Program-made: the position numbers and the translations under genes
DNA from: an uncultured Bacilli bacterium
GTDB taxonomy: Bacteria > Bacillota_I > Bacilli_A > RF39 > UBA660
Reading direction: 5' to 3'
NCBI GenBank assembly: GCA_910580135.1
Contig: CAJTXC010000029.1
Span: 1 to 13,336, forward strand
DNA length: 13,336 nucleotides
Part shown: positions 13,113-13,336 of the stretch, one piece after another
Position numbering within the stretch: the first letter of the stretch is position 1
How the letters are laid out: each line of letters opens with the position of its first letter
The notes under the pieces: model-generated
Databases searched by the model: none
What the model saw: only the letters and a program-made list of their open reading frames with translations
Told to the model about the DNA's origin: nothing

Positions 13113-13326
13113 CGTTATTATAATTTCCTCTACTAAAACTAATAGCAAGATAAGCAGATAATATCCAAAGATTTATTGTAAGAAATTTACCACATTTATG
13201 AATTTCAACAGTAGGAATGATAAATATTCCATTAAATCCACTGTAAAAAGAAAAACTAATAGCAATTCTTAAATAATAATCTGCTATATTATTGTTGATA
13301 CCTTTTAGAATTTCTTTAACTTTCAT
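13099..13326 (-). CDS. Small two-segment membrane protein
   Basis: 75 aa from ATG at 13326. Two hydrophobic stretches, about residues 20-40 (RIAISFSFYSGFNGIFIIPTV) and 48-64 (FLTINLWILSAYLAISF), suggest two membrane passes joined by a short polar loop (EIHKCGK), with a polar N-terminal helix and an acidic C-terminal tail. No family is recognised. It overlaps the 118-aa gene by 14 nt and is the first minus-strand gene wholly inside the window; its promoter lies beyond the right edge. Confidence 0.6.
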   Translation of the reverse strand: MKVKEILKGINNNIADYYLRIAISFSFYSGFNGIFIIPTVEIHKCGKFLTINLWILSAYLAISFSRGNYNNDESE

Positions 13327-13336
13327 TTATTTTAAT

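Noticed and set aside
1..13336. Stop-codon reassignment (TAG or TGA) as seen in some Crassvirales
   Set aside because: The 859-codon frame and all recognised genes end normally, the tRNA reads CAA, and the two broken genes are fixed by a one-base shift, not by reading a stop.
1..13336. CRISPR array or insertion sequence
   Set aside because: No regularly spaced identical repeats and no transposase or terminal inverted repeats were seen.

Overview
The window looks like part of a crAss-like phage genome (order Crassvirales) from a Bacteroidales host. Four things suggest this. The DNA is very AT-rich. Two promoters match the Bacteroides form exactly (TTTG, 20 bases, TATATTTG), and no Shine-Dalgarno-like sites are apparent. 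The genes fall on two opposed strands, with one very large gene on the plus strand and many small, often overlapping genes on the minus strand. The recognisable genes are phage nucleotide-metabolism and host-takeover genes (dUTPase, ThyX, DUF932, Gp157-like, an Acb2/Tad1-type anti-defence protein). The assignment is inferred from content and style; no capsid, portal or polymerase gene is visible to settle it.

Layout. 1-2580 (+): the last 859 codons of a very large protein whose start lies outside the window, probably virion-associated, ending at a hairpin terminator. 2649-2898 (+): a separate small unit with a Bacteroides-type promoter, a leader hairpin, tRNA-Gln(TTG) and a strong terminator. 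2929-2966 (-): the terminator of the opposing strand, so 2.58-2.97 kb is a convergent boundary. From there to the right edge every gene is on the minus strand, described here in transcription order, right to left.

(a) 13326-12756: a small membrane protein and a 118-aa unknown, closed by a terminator at 12710-12752. (b) 12687-6117: a 145-aa unknown; a non-coding 101-nt element (A); a long unknown gene (about 513 aa) open without any start codon over its first 280 codons; a DUF3310-like protein; ThyX; a thioredoxin-like protein; a mini zinc-ribbon protein; small unknowns; a zinc-finger-like protein; a Gp157-like protein; and a DUF932 protein. (c) 5968-4410: a compact unit with its own promoter (6009-6040) and terminator (4366-4405), holding dUTPase, an Acb2/Tad1-like cyclic-nucleotide sponge, a frameshifted small gene, a helical small protein with a duplicated tail, and a second thioredoxin-like protein. 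(d) 4362-3087: a nucleotidyltransferase-fold protein and a small membrane protein, starting 3 nt after the unit (c) terminator and followed by element B and the final terminator.

The nucleotide genes (dut and thyX) would keep dUTP low and supply dTMP for this AT-rich genome; Acb2/Tad1-like, DUF932 and possibly the nucleotidyltransferase suggest defence and counter-defence roles. The most unusual structures are the paired elements A and B, which align without a gap at 68 of 101 positions; a CTCCCCCGTAGAAAGG-type motif that accounts for every C5/G5 run seen; and two genes that need a one-base shift to be read through.
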